A DNA stretch of 64,000 bases. It comes from Dehalococcoidia bacterium. Its GTDB lineage: Bacteria; Chloroflexota; Dehalococcoidia; Lucifugimonadales; Lucifugimonadaceae. Position 1 is the stretch's first letter. Each line of letters begins with the position of its first letter. The position numbers and the translations under genes were made by a program. Below, one piece after another: positions 44,184-53,445 of the stretch. The notes under the pieces are model-generated. The model worked only from the letters and a program-made list of their open reading frames with translations, made no database searches and was not told the origin of the DNA. The stretch covers positions 117,261 to 181,260 of the forward strand of contig JANQQP010000004.1 in the NCBI GenBank assembly GCA_028285005.1. The letters run 5' to 3'.

Positions 44184-44642
44184 TCACTCTCCCCCGGCGT
44201 CCGTCGGAGGCCCGGAAGGTTGTTCTTGCAGTACCTGTGGAATGTTCGCCATCACGGACTCTGTTGAAAGCATTGCCGGATTCACGCAAGCGACGCCGTG
44301 TGATTCGAATACGCTGCTTAGGTCTCCGCTCCAAACGGTGGCGATCACGGTCATCACCCGGTACTTGATCTTGGCTTTGAGCGCGGCTAGACCGTTGACA
44401 CTGTCTTCGCCGGTCAGTGATGCGAACATGTCGGCGTCTCGGATGCTTGCCTGCTCGAGTACTGAATCTCGTGTGCCATCGCCCTCAACGACCGTGACGC
44501 GTCCCGGACCGTCATAGTCGACGCGTAGTGAGCTGGCGCTGGCGGCGTCGATGTCGATAACCGTGACCGAGTGGCCGGATGATGCCAGCGCGTTCGTCAG
44601 TGTGGATCCGGTCCGCCCGCTTCCAACGATCACTACATTCAT
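44184..44642 (-). CDS. TrkA N-domain protein (RCK N only)
   Basis: This 152-residue protein has MNVVIVGSGRTGSTLTNAL and VIDIDAASAS, the Rossmann NAD site of TrkA, then FASLTGEDSVNGLAALKAK. It lacks the C-terminal TrkA_C domain and ends in a Pro/Gly tail. It may pair with one of the full-length regulators in the operon. It sits between the UspA and the 43517 regulator. Confidence 0.82.
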   Translation of the reverse strand: MNVVIVGSGRTGSTLTNALASSGHSVTVIDIDAASASSLRVDYDGPGRVTVVEGDGTRDSVLEQASIRDADMFASLTGEDSVNGLAALKAKIKYRVMTVIATVWSGDLSSVFESHGVACVNPAMLSTESVMANIPQVLQEQPSGPPTDAGGE

Positions 44643-44669
44643 ATTGCAACTTGCCCCTTGATCACGTGC

Positions 44670-45146
44670 CTATCCCGAGGCGGTGCCTGAGCGGCCGGTC
44701 AACTGTCTTCGTTCCGGTCTTGCTCCGGCGAGAGCTTCGCGTACAAGCACGACGTTGCAGGCAGCGAATTCCAGCACATACGGTATATCGTTCCCGAGAG
44801 AATACCTTCCGTTCTTCATCGGATACTCGGTGCTGATGACCACAGCGTCAACATCCCGAACCGCCGTCTCATGCACGACGGCAGAGCCGATATCGCGCGC
44901 TTGCAGCATTTCAGCCTCAACATTCCGCTGCAGTTGAGAGGTCATCTCCGCGCGCTTGAGTACCTGTTCAGCGTGCTCAATCTGTTCGGGAATCTCAGCA
45001 TCGAGCGGCAATGATCTATCAACTCGGATTACGTACAGAATGATCAGGCGGCCGCGAACTTCGCGAACGAGGGACGCAGCGTAGTCCACAGCCGTCGTAT
45101 CTGAAGAGGCGCCGGTGACCAGCACGAGTACGTTGTTGAACTGCAT
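44670..45146 (-). CDS. Universal stress protein (UspA family)
   Basis: This 158-residue UspA-type protein has N-terminal VLVLVTGASSDTTAVDYAASLV, IILYVIRVDRS and a C-terminal DAVVISTEYPMK..LGNDIPYVLEFAACNVVLVRE. The ATP-binding G-x2-G-x9-G-(S/T) motif is degenerate, so it may not bind ATP. It lies within the potassium operon, where UspA proteins are often seen. Confidence 0.75.
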   Translation of the reverse strand: MQFNNVLVLVTGASSDTTAVDYAASLVREVRGRLIILYVIRVDRSLPLDAEIPEQIEHAEQVLKRAEMTSQLQRNVEAEMLQARDIGSAVVHETAVRDVDAVVISTEYPMKNGRYSLGNDIPYVLEFAACNVVLVREALAGARPERRQLTGRSGTASG

Positions 45147-45188
45147 GGTTGGCTCCGAGGCCGGAGAGCGTAGCGGGGCCGGAAACTC

Positions 45189-45857
45189 CTAATGGGAAAT
45201 CCGTTCGACCAGTTCGTCGCGCCCTGCCACGACCAGCACGTCCCCACGGCGGAGCCTTTCGTCTGAGTCGGGGCTGAGCGTGATGTCGTTGCCGCGTTTA
45301 AGGGCTATGACCGCCACTCCGTACTTGTCCCTGACACCGGAAAAGCCGGCCTCTCTAAGAGACATATCGGCGAACCTGTCCGGCACTCGCAACCTGCTCA
45401 CGCCGAATGACTGGCTCAACTCCATGTACTCCTCAACATCCGGGTTGAAGAGATTGTGCGCTACCCGGCCGCCCATCTCAGATTCGGCGTAGACGACTTT
45501 ATGGCAGCCAAGTCTTTCGAGCGTGCTGCCGTGGAGGTCCGAGTGTGCGCGGGCGACGATATACGGCAGGTTCATAGTCTGGAACAGCACGGCCACCATG
45601 ATGCTCGCCTCAACATTGGACCCGATCGCGACGATTCCAATGTCGTAGTTGTGGACACCGAAGTCCCTCAGGACCGACTCGTAAGTGGCATTGCCCACGA
45701 CTGGATGCGTCACCTCGCCCATCATGGCCTGCACGCGCTCTTCATCGCTGTCGATAGCGATCACAGTGTGGCCAAGCTGATAGAGGGTGCGAGCAATGTT
45801 GCTGCCAAACCGGCCAAGCCCAACAACGGCGATGTGGCGGCTATTCGTTACTGGCAT
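45189..45857 (-). CDS. KtrA-like potassium channel regulator
   Basis: This 222-residue RCK protein has HIAVVGLGRFGSNIARTL, AIDSDEERVQAM and IGIVAIGSNVEASIMVAVLFQ, and then a complete TrkA_C domain (SLREAGFSGVRDKYGVAVIALKRGND, with DERLRRGDVLVVAGRDE). This is the closest of the three to canonical KtrA. It is the nearest gene to the channel, 52 bp downstream of it. Confidence 0.9.
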   Translation of the reverse strand: MPVTNSRHIAVVGLGRFGSNIARTLYQLGHTVIAIDSDEERVQAMMGEVTHPVVGNATYESVLRDFGVHNYDIGIVAIGSNVEASIMVAVLFQTMNLPYIVARAHSDLHGSTLERLGCHKVVYAESEMGGRVAHNLFNPDVEEYMELSQSFGVSRLRVPDRFADMSLREAGFSGVRDKYGVAVIALKRGNDITLSPDSDERLRRGDVLVVAGRDELVERISH

Positions 45858-45909
45858 CTGGTTCGTGTCTCAAAGAGTCGATTGACCTGAGCAGGAGCAG
45901 TCGAAAATT

Positions 45910-47379
45910 TCAGCCTATTCTAACCCGCTCACTTGCGAACTGATACGTCTCGTTCGACTCGCGGCCGGCCATGAGCAGCGCCAGCGTGAGGGGGCCAAAA
46001 CGACCGAGGAACATCGCCACAGCCACCAGGATTCGGGCGCCTGTGTTCAGGTCTTCGGTGATGCCGGTCGATAGTCCGACGGTGCCGAAAGCAGACACGA
46101 TCTCGAACAACGCTTGCCTGAAGTCGAGCTCAGGCTGGATCGCCAGAAGAGCAGCGAATAGCGCCAGCAGCATAACGGTCGCCGCGGCTCCAACAACCAT
46201 TGCCCGCTGCACGATGATCGCCGGTAACTCCCTGCCGAAGGCGTTGACTCGCCTTCGGCCTCGGAGAGTCGCAGCAGCGGCGATTACCACAACCATGAAG
46301 GTATTTATCTTGATCCCGCCAGCTGCCGAGGCCGAGGCTCCACCGATGAACATCAGCGCCTCTGTGCCGATGTTGTTCGCATCTGTGATGCCGTTGTAAT
46401 CGACTGTTGAGAATCCCGCGGTACGCGCCGCAGCCGAGTGAAAGAAGGCGTCCGCGACTTTCTCGGGCACACTCTCCGCGCCGATACTGCTGGAGTTGGT
46501 CCACTCGGTCGAAAGGAAGACGAGAGTCCCGGCTACGAACAGCCCGGCCGTCCCAATCAAAACGAGCTTTGTATCCAGACGAAGCCTGCTGAATCGGCGT
46601 TTCGAAACGACGTCCGCTAGAACGAAGTAACTCAGGCTACCGATAACAATAAGGGCTGCCATCACAAGCAGAAGTGGGATGTCGGACTTGAAGGGCTGGA
46701 GGCTTGATCCACCGACAACGGCGTCCGGCATGATCTCGAAACCCGCGTTGTTAAAGGCAGATACAGCGTGGAATGTGCTTTGCCAGAGTGCTTCGCCGAA
46801 CGAGATGCCTTCCCACAACTCTCCAAACACGTACCACCTGAGGAACAGAAGCACGATGCCGATGATCTGCGTGATCACGGAGAACACAACTATCTTGCGG
46901 ACCAGAGATGCGATAGCGCCAAGCTGCGCTTCTCCAAGTCCTGCCCTCAGAAGCAGTTGTCCCTGGAGGCCCAGTCGCTGACCAACGATCATCAGCAGAA
47001 ACGCGGCTCCGGTCATGAAGCCGAGACCGCCGATGAAGAACAGAGCCATGATCACGGTCTGCCCGAATCGGGACCAGGCAACGTCCGTCTCGACCACAAC
47101 GAGGCCTGTCACCGCAACTGCCGAAGTGGCGGTGAAGATCGCCTGCGTCAGTCTGTCGCCCAACCCGGCCGGCGGATCGTTCGTAGAGATCGGGAGCAGC
47201 AGCAACAGAGTGCCGATCAGGATGACTCCGAGGAAGCCGTAGATCAGCACCATGGGAGACGTCGGACCACGCACCGAGATCGTGCGAGGTTCGATCTGCA
47301 CCGTTACCGGGGCGATCTCCGATTCGCGTGGCCTCCGGACGACTGTGTCACCGGGTTTGGGCGTTAGCGGTGGTAACAA
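45910..47379 (-). CDS. TrkH/KtrB-type potassium channel subunit
   Basis: This 489-residue channel has four P-loops with the filter Gly: SAVAVTGL, SAFNNAGF, AARTAGFS and SAFGTVGLSTG. It has about ten transmembrane helices and would move K+ with Na+ or H+ under control of the RCK proteins that follow. The annotated start is at 47379, but the first 42 residues are hydrophilic; an ATG at 47253 (MVLIYGFLGV) begins directly at the first helix and would leave a normal promoter space. Confidence 0.92.
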   Translation of the reverse strand: MLPPLTPKPGDTVVRRPRESEIAPVTVQIEPRTISVRGPTSPMVLIYGFLGVILIGTLLLLLPISTNDPPAGLGDRLTQAIFTATSAVAVTGLVVVETDVAWSRFGQTVIMALFFIGGLGFMTGAAFLLMIVGQRLGLQGQLLLRAGLGEAQLGAIASLVRKIVVFSVITQIIGIVLLFLRWYVFGELWEGISFGEALWQSTFHAVSAFNNAGFEIMPDAVVGGSSLQPFKSDIPLLLVMAALIVIGSLSYFVLADVVSKRRFSRLRLDTKLVLIGTAGLFVAGTLVFLSTEWTNSSSIGAESVPEKVADAFFHSAAARTAGFSTVDYNGITDANNIGTEALMFIGGASASAAGGIKINTFMVVVIAAAATLRGRRRVNAFGRELPAIIVQRAMVVGAAATVMLLALFAALLAIQPELDFRQALFEIVSAFGTVGLSTGITEDLNTGARILVAVAMFLGRFGPLTLALLMAGRESNETYQFASERVRIG

Positions 47380-47578
47380 TTGAGGTTGGGCCGGGCCTGA
47401 GGTGCAGCCGATTGAGTCTCAAACGGTTACAGTGCCTTCGATCACCGGCGATACTGATTGGACGAGAGTTCCTGGCGACATTCTAGACGTGATCGGTGCG
47501 CGTGAGTCGATTCGACCAAAAGCGCACAAGACGCACTTGTCTGTCCAGGTCCAGGGGACTGTAGATACTGGTCACGTG

Positions 47579-49156
47579 ATGCAAAGAGACCCGTTGCAAA
47601 AGCTCCTCGAGGAGACCGACAAGTTCCTCGTCACGGTTGAAGTTGAAACTTCACGCGGGCTTGTGATGGAAGAGGAGGCTAGGAAGGAGTCGGACTTCGC
47701 TAAGCGCCTCTCTGAGTTTGAAGGCGTGGATGTTGTCGCTCTAACAGACAACCCGGGGGGCAACCCGCACATTCGACCTGAAGTGCTTGGTCAGGACCTT
47801 CTTTACCGCGGGCGAGAGGTGATCATCAATGTCTCTTGCAAGGACTACAACCGCAACGGTGTAGAGAGCAGGCTCTGGGCTCTGGGGAGCACCGGCTTCA
47901 GGAACATCCTTGCGCTTTCGGGCGACTACCCGGTAGGGGGCTACTCAGGTCAGGCCCAGCCAGTGTTCGACACAGACTCGGCCGGTTTGCTGAAGATGAT
48001 CTCGGACATGAACTCTGGCATGCCGGTGAAGGCCTGGCGTTCGGTTGGCCGCGAGGCTCGTCTTTCGAGTACCGACTTCTATCCGGGCTGCGCCGTGAAT
48101 CCGTTCAAGCTCGTTGAAGGCGAACTGATGACTCAGTACTTCAAGCTTGAGCTCAAGGTGCGCACCGGGGCGAAGTGGGCGGTAACGCAGATCGGATTCG
48201 ACGCCCGAAAGCTTGATGAGCTCATAAGGTACGTTCGATTGAACGGCCTTGGCATACCTTTGATTGGCTCAGTGTTCATCCTGACAGCTCCGGCTGCGGG
48301 GTTCTTCAATCGCTGGGGCATTCCGGGTGTCGCAGTGAATGATGATCTGCTCGCATTGGCGAGGAAACAAGCTGAATCGAAGGATCGAGGCCGGGCATTC
48401 TTCACCGAGCTCGCTGCGAAGCAGATCGCCATCCTGCGTGGGCTTGGCTACCGCGGCGTCTACCTGTCTGGCCGCCCGCGACTCTCTCGCCTGGAGAAGG
48501 TGTTCGAGATCGAGCGGTCATTCGGGACTGACGACTGGAAGCAGTTTGCGAGCGAGCTCAATTTCGCGCAGCCCGGAGAGTTCTACTACTTGCAACAGGG
48601 CGAAAACCGCGGTCTCAGTTCGGATGAGTTGAATCCGGAGTATGTGAAGTCGCTGTCGCCAGGAGCACGTCGCAAGAAGCGCCTGAAACTGCCGGTGATG
48701 TTTCAGACGGGGAAGTTCGTACATGACCACCTGTTCGACCGTAAGTCGAGGGGTTTCAAGGTGGGGCGTGCGTTGTACGGCGGAATAGAGAAGTCCGGGA
48801 AGCTGACCGGATTTGCGCACGCGCTCGAGCAATTGGCCAAGGAGCCGCTATACGGGTGCAGAGACTGTGGCGATTGCTCGCTACCAGATGTCGCATACCT
48901 CTGCCCGGAGTCCCAGTGCGTCAAGAACCAGCGCAACGGTCCCTGCGGCGGCACCAAGGCAGGCTATTGCGAGGTGCTCGATAAAGAGTGCATCTGGCTA
49001 CGAGCTTACGACCGACTGAAACCGCTCGGCCAGGAACGGGAGATGCTTCAGCGTCCGATCATCTTCAAAGACGCCGGCTTGCGCGGCACATCGGCCTGGG
49101 GCAATACATTTATGGGCCGTGATCATCATGCCAAAGTGGCTGACGAGGACGATTAG
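47579..49156 (+). CDS. metF: Methylenetetrahydrofolate reductase with fused MTHFR C-terminal (MetV-like) domain
   Basis: This is a protein of about 525 residues. The N-terminal MetF TIM barrel has TVEVETSRG, VDVVALTDNPGGNP, SCKDYNRNGVESRLWALGSTGFRNILALSGDYP and PGCAVNPFK. The C-terminal MTHFR_C/MetV-type cysteine module has CRDCGDCSLPD, LCPESQCVKN, RNGPCGGTKAGYCEV and ECIWLRAYDRL. It forms 5-methyl-THF. A GTG at 47402 would add 59 residues, but it is only 22 bp from the divergent gene, has no SD, and leaves out the promoter-like TAGATA at 47562, so the ATG at 47579 is preferred. It pairs with a methyltransferase gene downstream. Confidence 0.85.
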   Translation: MQRDPLQKLLEETDKFLVTVEVETSRGLVMEEEARKESDFAKRLSEFEGVDVVALTDNPGGNPHIRPEVLGQDLLYRGREVIINVSCKDYNRNGVESRLWALGSTGFRNILALSGDYPVGGYSGQAQPVFDTDSAGLLKMISDMNSGMPVKAWRSVGREARLSSTDFYPGCAVNPFKLVEGELMTQYFKLELKVRTGAKWAVTQIGFDARKLDELIRYVRLNGLGIPLIGSVFILTAPAAGFFNRWGIPGVAVNDDLLALARKQAESKDRGRAFFTELAAKQIAILRGLGYRGVYLSGRPRLSRLEKVFEIERSFGTDDWKQFASELNFAQPGEFYYLQQGENRGLSSDELNPEYVKSLSPGARRKKRLKLPVMFQTGKFVHDHLFDRKSRGFKVGRALYGGIEKSGKLTGFAHALEQLAKEPLYGCRDCGDCSLPDVAYLCPESQCVKNQRNGPCGGTKAGYCEVLDKECIWLRAYDRLKPLGQEREMLQRPIIFKDAGLRGTSAWGNTFMGRDHHAKVADEDD

Positions 49157-49300
49157 GTCTTAGCAGACAGGTGGTGCCTTGCGAGTTGTCCCCACAGGCT
49201 AATCCGCATCCTTTAGACGATATGATTGTTTGCCTCACTCCTGACCGCGAACCTGTATGCCCGCCCGCTCGCATCTACAACAGAGAACTGGACTAACCAA

Positions 49301-50341
49301 ATGAGCACCGTAGTTAGCTCCGCCGAAGACTTTGTCACTATCGGCGAAAACATTCACACAACGCGGATAGTCAAGCTTGGCGGGGTGTTCCACGAGAAGC
49401 TCGACGACGGATCAGATGCGATCAAGTATCGAAACGCCGATGGTGAGCGCCGCCTGATGCGCGTGCCGGAGCACTTCACCAGTACGCAGCCTTACGAGCA
49501 GGGCCAGTTGAAGCACTTCATGATTGCCATCTGGAAGGGCATCAACGAAGAGGGAGATGAGAGCGCGAGCGGAATCGACTACATCGACAAGGAAGTGCAG
49601 CGGCAGATCAAGAGCGGCTCCGCTTACCTGGACCTGAACGTGGACGAATTCTCCTACCGGCTACCTGAGCAACAGGAGGCGATGAAGTGGCTGGTCGAGA
49701 GGGTTCAGAGTGTCTCATCGGTGCCGCCAAGCATCGACTCGTCGAAGTCGGAGATCATCGAGGCAGGTTTTGAGGCGTACGACGGTTCGGCCGGTCGCCC
49801 GATGCTCAACTCGGTTGCACTAGAGCGGATCGAGGCACTGGACCTTGTGAAGGAGCACGATGCCTGTGTGGTGGTCACGGCAGCCAAAGAGGACGGCATG
49901 CCTGAGGACGAGCACCAGCGGCTTGAGAACGTCGGCAGGATCATCGAAGCGGCGCTGGCGAAGGACATTGCCAAGAGCGATATCTACGTTGACCCGTTGT
50001 TCTTCCCGATCTCAGTGTCAGGAACCTACGGCCCACACGGCCTCAACGCAATCCGCATGATCCGTGAGGAGTATGGCGAAGAGATTCACATCACGGGTGG
50101 GATGAGCAACGTTTCGTTCGGGCTGCCCAAGCGGAAACTTGTGAATGAGGTGTTCCTGCGATTGGCGATCGACCACGGTGCTGACAGCGGCATCATCGAT
50201 CCGCTTCACCTTGATATTGACAAGATCCTGGCAATGGACATGGATTCGAAGCCTGTCCAGATCACGAATGAGATGCTGATGGGCAACGACGATTTCTGCA
50301 TGAACTACATCACGGCGTTCAGAGAGGGTGAACTGGACTAA
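49301..50341 (+). CDS. Pterin-binding (AcsE/DHPS-like) methyltransferase
   Basis: This protein of about 346 residues has a DHPS-fold TIM barrel: IGENIHTTRIVK at the start (methyl-THF methyltransferases have GERINPTR there), YLDLNVDEFSYR and PPSIDSSKSEIIEAGF. GRPMLNSVALERIE (the N-S pterin site), IYVDPLFFPISVSG and HITGGMSNVSFGLPKR follow. The N-S and GGxSNxSFG motifs are typical of methyl-THF:corrinoid methyltransferases rather than folate synthesis enzymes. The ATG at 49301 is taken; 25 codons upstream look unrelated. It follows the metF fusion by 144 bp, so a methyl-THF/corrinoid route is likely. Confidence 0.8.
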   Translation: MSTVVSSAEDFVTIGENIHTTRIVKLGGVFHEKLDDGSDAIKYRNADGERRLMRVPEHFTSTQPYEQGQLKHFMIAIWKGINEEGDESASGIDYIDKEVQRQIKSGSAYLDLNVDEFSYRLPEQQEAMKWLVERVQSVSSVPPSIDSSKSEIIEAGFEAYDGSAGRPMLNSVALERIEALDLVKEHDACVVVTAAKEDGMPEDEHQRLENVGRIIEAALAKDIAKSDIYVDPLFFPISVSGTYGPHGLNAIRMIREEYGEEIHITGGMSNVSFGLPKRKLVNEVFLRLAIDHGADSGIIDPLHLDIDKILAMDMDSKPVQITNEMLMGNDDFCMNYITAFREGELD

Positions 50342-50476
50342 CACCGGCAGTACGTTTCCGGATTGACCGTGGGTGCAGACCGGTGTTCAGTTGCGTGCAG
50401 GCAATATGCCTACTTGGACTCCCGCTCAGGAGTTACAATGTAAGTTCGCGACGAAGCGGTCTGAGTTGGCCGGTAT

Positions 50477-51529
50477 TTGTCCGAATCACATATGCGAATG
50501 CTGCCTGACAGTACACAGGCGATCTGGTTGATCCAGGGGCCTGTCTGGTTCATCAAGTTCGTTGCCAGCAACTTCAATGAGTTCCTGGACAAGAACGGAC
50601 CTTATATGTCCGCGGCCATCGCGTTCTATGCCTTCTTCGCGCTCTTTCCGCTTTCACTGGCCCTCATCACCATCTTCTCGTTCTTTCTCGGCATAGAGGG
50701 CTTCGAAGAGCGGCTGATCGAAGGGCTCGAAACTCAGATTCCGGTCCTAGCTGAGCAATCGGACACCTTCCTGACCGACTTCTTTGCCAGTCTCAGGGAC
50801 GGCCGTGTGGTTACCAGTTCTGTCGCTACTCTCGGTCTGATATTTGCCTCGAAGGCCGTATTCAGCTCCATCAGGAAGAGTGTCAATACGATCTGGGGCA
50901 TTACGAAGCCGCGGCCGTTCCTGACTGAACAGGCGATGGACTTCTTGCTACTGGTCGGCGCCGCGCTGCTGCTGATCGTCTCGTTCTCGATCACGACGAT
51001 CTTCGGATTTTTCCAGGACTTCTCGACTATCGTTGCTCCGAACACGCCTGTCTCCGATGATGTTCTCTGGGCGCAGATCACCAGGTTCAGCCCGCCGATA
51101 CTGTCGTTCATCGTGTTCCTGATCATCTACTGGTGGTTGCCGAACACCAAGCTAAGGTTCAAGGAAGTGTTTCCAACGGCTTTGCTCGGCGCTGCGGCGT
51201 TCGAGATCTCTAAAGCCATCTTCATCCTGTATCTACAGAACGCCGCCGGTCTGGCGAACGGTATCTATGGCGGTGTGAGCGCAATTATCGTGCTCATGGT
51301 GTTTGTTTACGTCTCCGCGATCATTCTGTTGGTTGGGGCTCAGGTCACATCGAGATGGGCGTTCTACCTGGCGAATCGAGAGCAGCACAAGCAGAATGAG
51401 GCGCTCTCGCTGAACCTGGCGAGAATCCGCTCAACTCCATCGCTTCCGGGACTACCACTCCCGATGCCGACTGGCGCCGCAGAAGAAGAACTTCCGGACG
51501 GCGCAGATGGCCCAGCCTCCCGGCTCTGA
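50477..51529 (+). CDS. YihY/BrkB-family membrane protein
   Basis: This 350-residue protein has six predicted helices and the YihY/UPF0761 pattern: AAIAFYAFFALFPLSLALIT, GLIFASKAVFSSIRKSVNTIWG, YWWLPNTKLRFKEVFPTALLGAAAFEISK and GIYGGVSAIIVLMVFVYVSAIILLVGAQVTS. The family was once called RNase BN, but is now taken as a membrane transporter-like family of unsettled role. The start is ambiguous (TTG 50477, ATG 50492 or 50498). Confidence 0.87.
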   Translation: MSESHMRMLPDSTQAIWLIQGPVWFIKFVASNFNEFLDKNGPYMSAAIAFYAFFALFPLSLALITIFSFFLGIEGFEERLIEGLETQIPVLAEQSDTFLTDFFASLRDGRVVTSSVATLGLIFASKAVFSSIRKSVNTIWGITKPRPFLTEQAMDFLLLVGAALLLIVSFSITTIFGFFQDFSTIVAPNTPVSDDVLWAQITRFSPPILSFIVFLIIYWWLPNTKLRFKEVFPTALLGAAAFEISKAIFILYLQNAAGLANGIYGGVSAIIVLMVFVYVSAIILLVGAQVTSRWAFYLANREQHKQNEALSLNLARIRSTPSLPGLPLPMPTGAAEEELPDGADGPASRL

Positions 51530-51667
51530 CCACCGTCGGTCTGCAGGCGCCCACGTTGATATGAGGGCAATCCTCACCTGTCGCGTCGCCGAATCTCGCT
51601 AGTCACCGTTGATGATGCCCAGTTCAATTGAACTTAGCGTCGTATTGACGCGTCGAATCGGACGACG

Positions 51668-53314
51668 GTGGTTGGATTGGCAGCACAACAGTCTCTTGCC
51701 CACATAGCTCCTTCAGATGAAACCCTCGAAGTCGAGCAGACCGCCAGGTTTACGCGCTACTGGCTTGTGTCTCGAAGTCTCATGCTGTTGTGGCTGTTGC
51801 TGAGTCTATGGCAGATCGGGGCGTTTCCTGTAGCCGATGGTGAGGATGAGGCAATCACCATACTTATGGGATTCAGGCTCGCCTCCTTTGTCGATGACCC
51901 GCTGGCCCTCGGCTCACCAATCGTGCAGGGTCAGCTTCCGCTGTCTTACCTGCCCAGTGTGCTGGGCGCGCATCTGTTGCCAGTGAGTGAATTCACGTTG
52001 CGACTCCCGTATGCGCTTATCGGCGCGACTCAGATGCCGCTACTGCTTGCGTTAAGCAGTCGAGTGTTCGGACGCAGGGCGGCGGCCCTGGCCGGGTTGA
52101 TGTTGTTGGGTACCGGACTCTTTGCTGTTAATCGGCTCGCCGGAGGAGCCGGTGTATTCATGGCGTTAGAGCTTGCGGGTGCTCTGCTTCTGCTGCGATA
52201 CGTCGAGTCTGGCGAGAGGCGCTGGGCCGTTCTTTCTTCTGCTGCGTTTGGCGCGGCGGCACTGACTCACGAGAGCGGCTCGGTGTTGTTGGCTGTAGCT
52301 ATAGGTGTCGCCTGGTGGGCTCGTCGTAACCGCGGAGATGTCGTTGCTGCAGGTTTCGCTGGACCTGCGCTGCTCGCCGGATTCTTCGTGCTGGCGCTAA
52401 TTGCGAACGCGACTTATGCAAACTGGGACGGAGCGCCTACTGATCTATCGAACGACGGACTGTTCAGCAACTCGTTCGGATTCTCATTGAGCAGTTTCGG
52501 GAGCGCCTGGATCGTCTACCTGGGCGTCCCCGTCGTGCTGCTCGTCTTGATCGGGCTGTTTGAGGCAGCGGTCCACTCCACGCCGGCGCGAAAACCGCTG
52601 ATTGTGCTCATGGCCCTGGCTGCCGCCGGTGCCTTGCCATGGCTCGTCCTGGGCTCCCATGTTGAGAATCCGGTGCTTGTCGCTCCACTGTTACTGGCGG
52701 TTGCCGGTTTCGGGTGTATGCAAATGATTCGGCAGTTCGAGTCTGTCGCCGCCCAGAGTCTGGTGGCGATGGCCGTTGCTTCGGTGGCGATGGCCGGTGT
52801 CGTCTGGAACCAGGCCGTTTTCAATCCTGAGACCGAGTTCAACGACGATCTTCAGAGTTTGCGTCAGTACGCGCTGTCGCTGGATCACGGTAGCGGGCTC
52901 TTCGAAGAAGATGCGCAGGGCATCCAGGCGATTGCTGACGTGATACGCCAGGAGACCCCTGCGGATGCTCGTGTATTCGCGAGTGAGGGCGTCCCTGCGG
53001 CTGCGATCGAGCTGTATGCGGCACGGGAAACCGAAGCTCTTGAGATCAGGCTGTTCGCGGAGCACTCGGACGGGTTAGACGGAGCGTACCTGGTGATCAA
53101 AGGTGAGGACGAGTCTTACAACGCGGGACTGAGCGGAGCGACAAACGTCGTCGCCAACCACAGGGTCTTTGCGGACGGCGAATCGCTATACCAACTGGTT
53201 CAGTTCAGTACATCGGGCGAGCCATTTGAGACCCCCGTGTGGTGGCGGGCCGATGTCGCAGAAGCCCGACTGTTCCGCGAGAACACTCGATACACCGAAT
53301 TTCTGACTCCCTAG
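51668..53314 (+). CDS. Multi-spanning glycosyltransferase (PMT/ArnT, GT-C type)
   Basis: This 548-residue GT-C-type membrane protein has about ten helices. The first luminal loop has ADGEDEAITILMGF, where the family keeps the DE acidic pair, and SEFTLRLPYALIGATQMPLL, which matches the conserved R-L-P motif. A soluble C-terminal domain of about 160 residues follows. It would transfer a sugar from a lipid-linked donor to an envelope acceptor. It starts with GTG; no clear SD is visible. Confidence 0.75.
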   Translation: MVGLAAQQSLAHIAPSDETLEVEQTARFTRYWLVSRSLMLLWLLLSLWQIGAFPVADGEDEAITILMGFRLASFVDDPLALGSPIVQGQLPLSYLPSVLGAHLLPVSEFTLRLPYALIGATQMPLLLALSSRVFGRRAAALAGLMLLGTGLFAVNRLAGGAGVFMALELAGALLLLRYVESGERRWAVLSSAAFGAAALTHESGSVLLAVAIGVAWWARRNRGDVVAAGFAGPALLAGFFVLALIANATYANWDGAPTDLSNDGLFSNSFGFSLSSFGSAWIVYLGVPVVLLVLIGLFEAAVHSTPARKPLIVLMALAAAGALPWLVLGSHVENPVLVAPLLLAVAGFGCMQMIRQFESVAAQSLVAMAVASVAMAGVVWNQAVFNPETEFNDDLQSLRQYALSLDHGSGLFEEDAQGIQAIADVIRQETPADARVFASEGVPAAAIELYAARETEALEIRLFAEHSDGLDGAYLVIKGEDESYNAGLSGATNVVANHRVFADGESLYQLVQFSTSGEPFETPVWWRADVAEARLFRENTRYTEFLTP

Positions 53315-53445
53315 TGCAGGACCGGTCAGCTCGTCTCAATAGCTATGTTTTTGCGCATAACGCCCGAATCACAGTAGCGGATTGCTCAGTACCCTCTTTA
53401 GAGCCTTTTTGAGGCGCCGCCCGCGACCGATAAAGGAGCCCGGCA

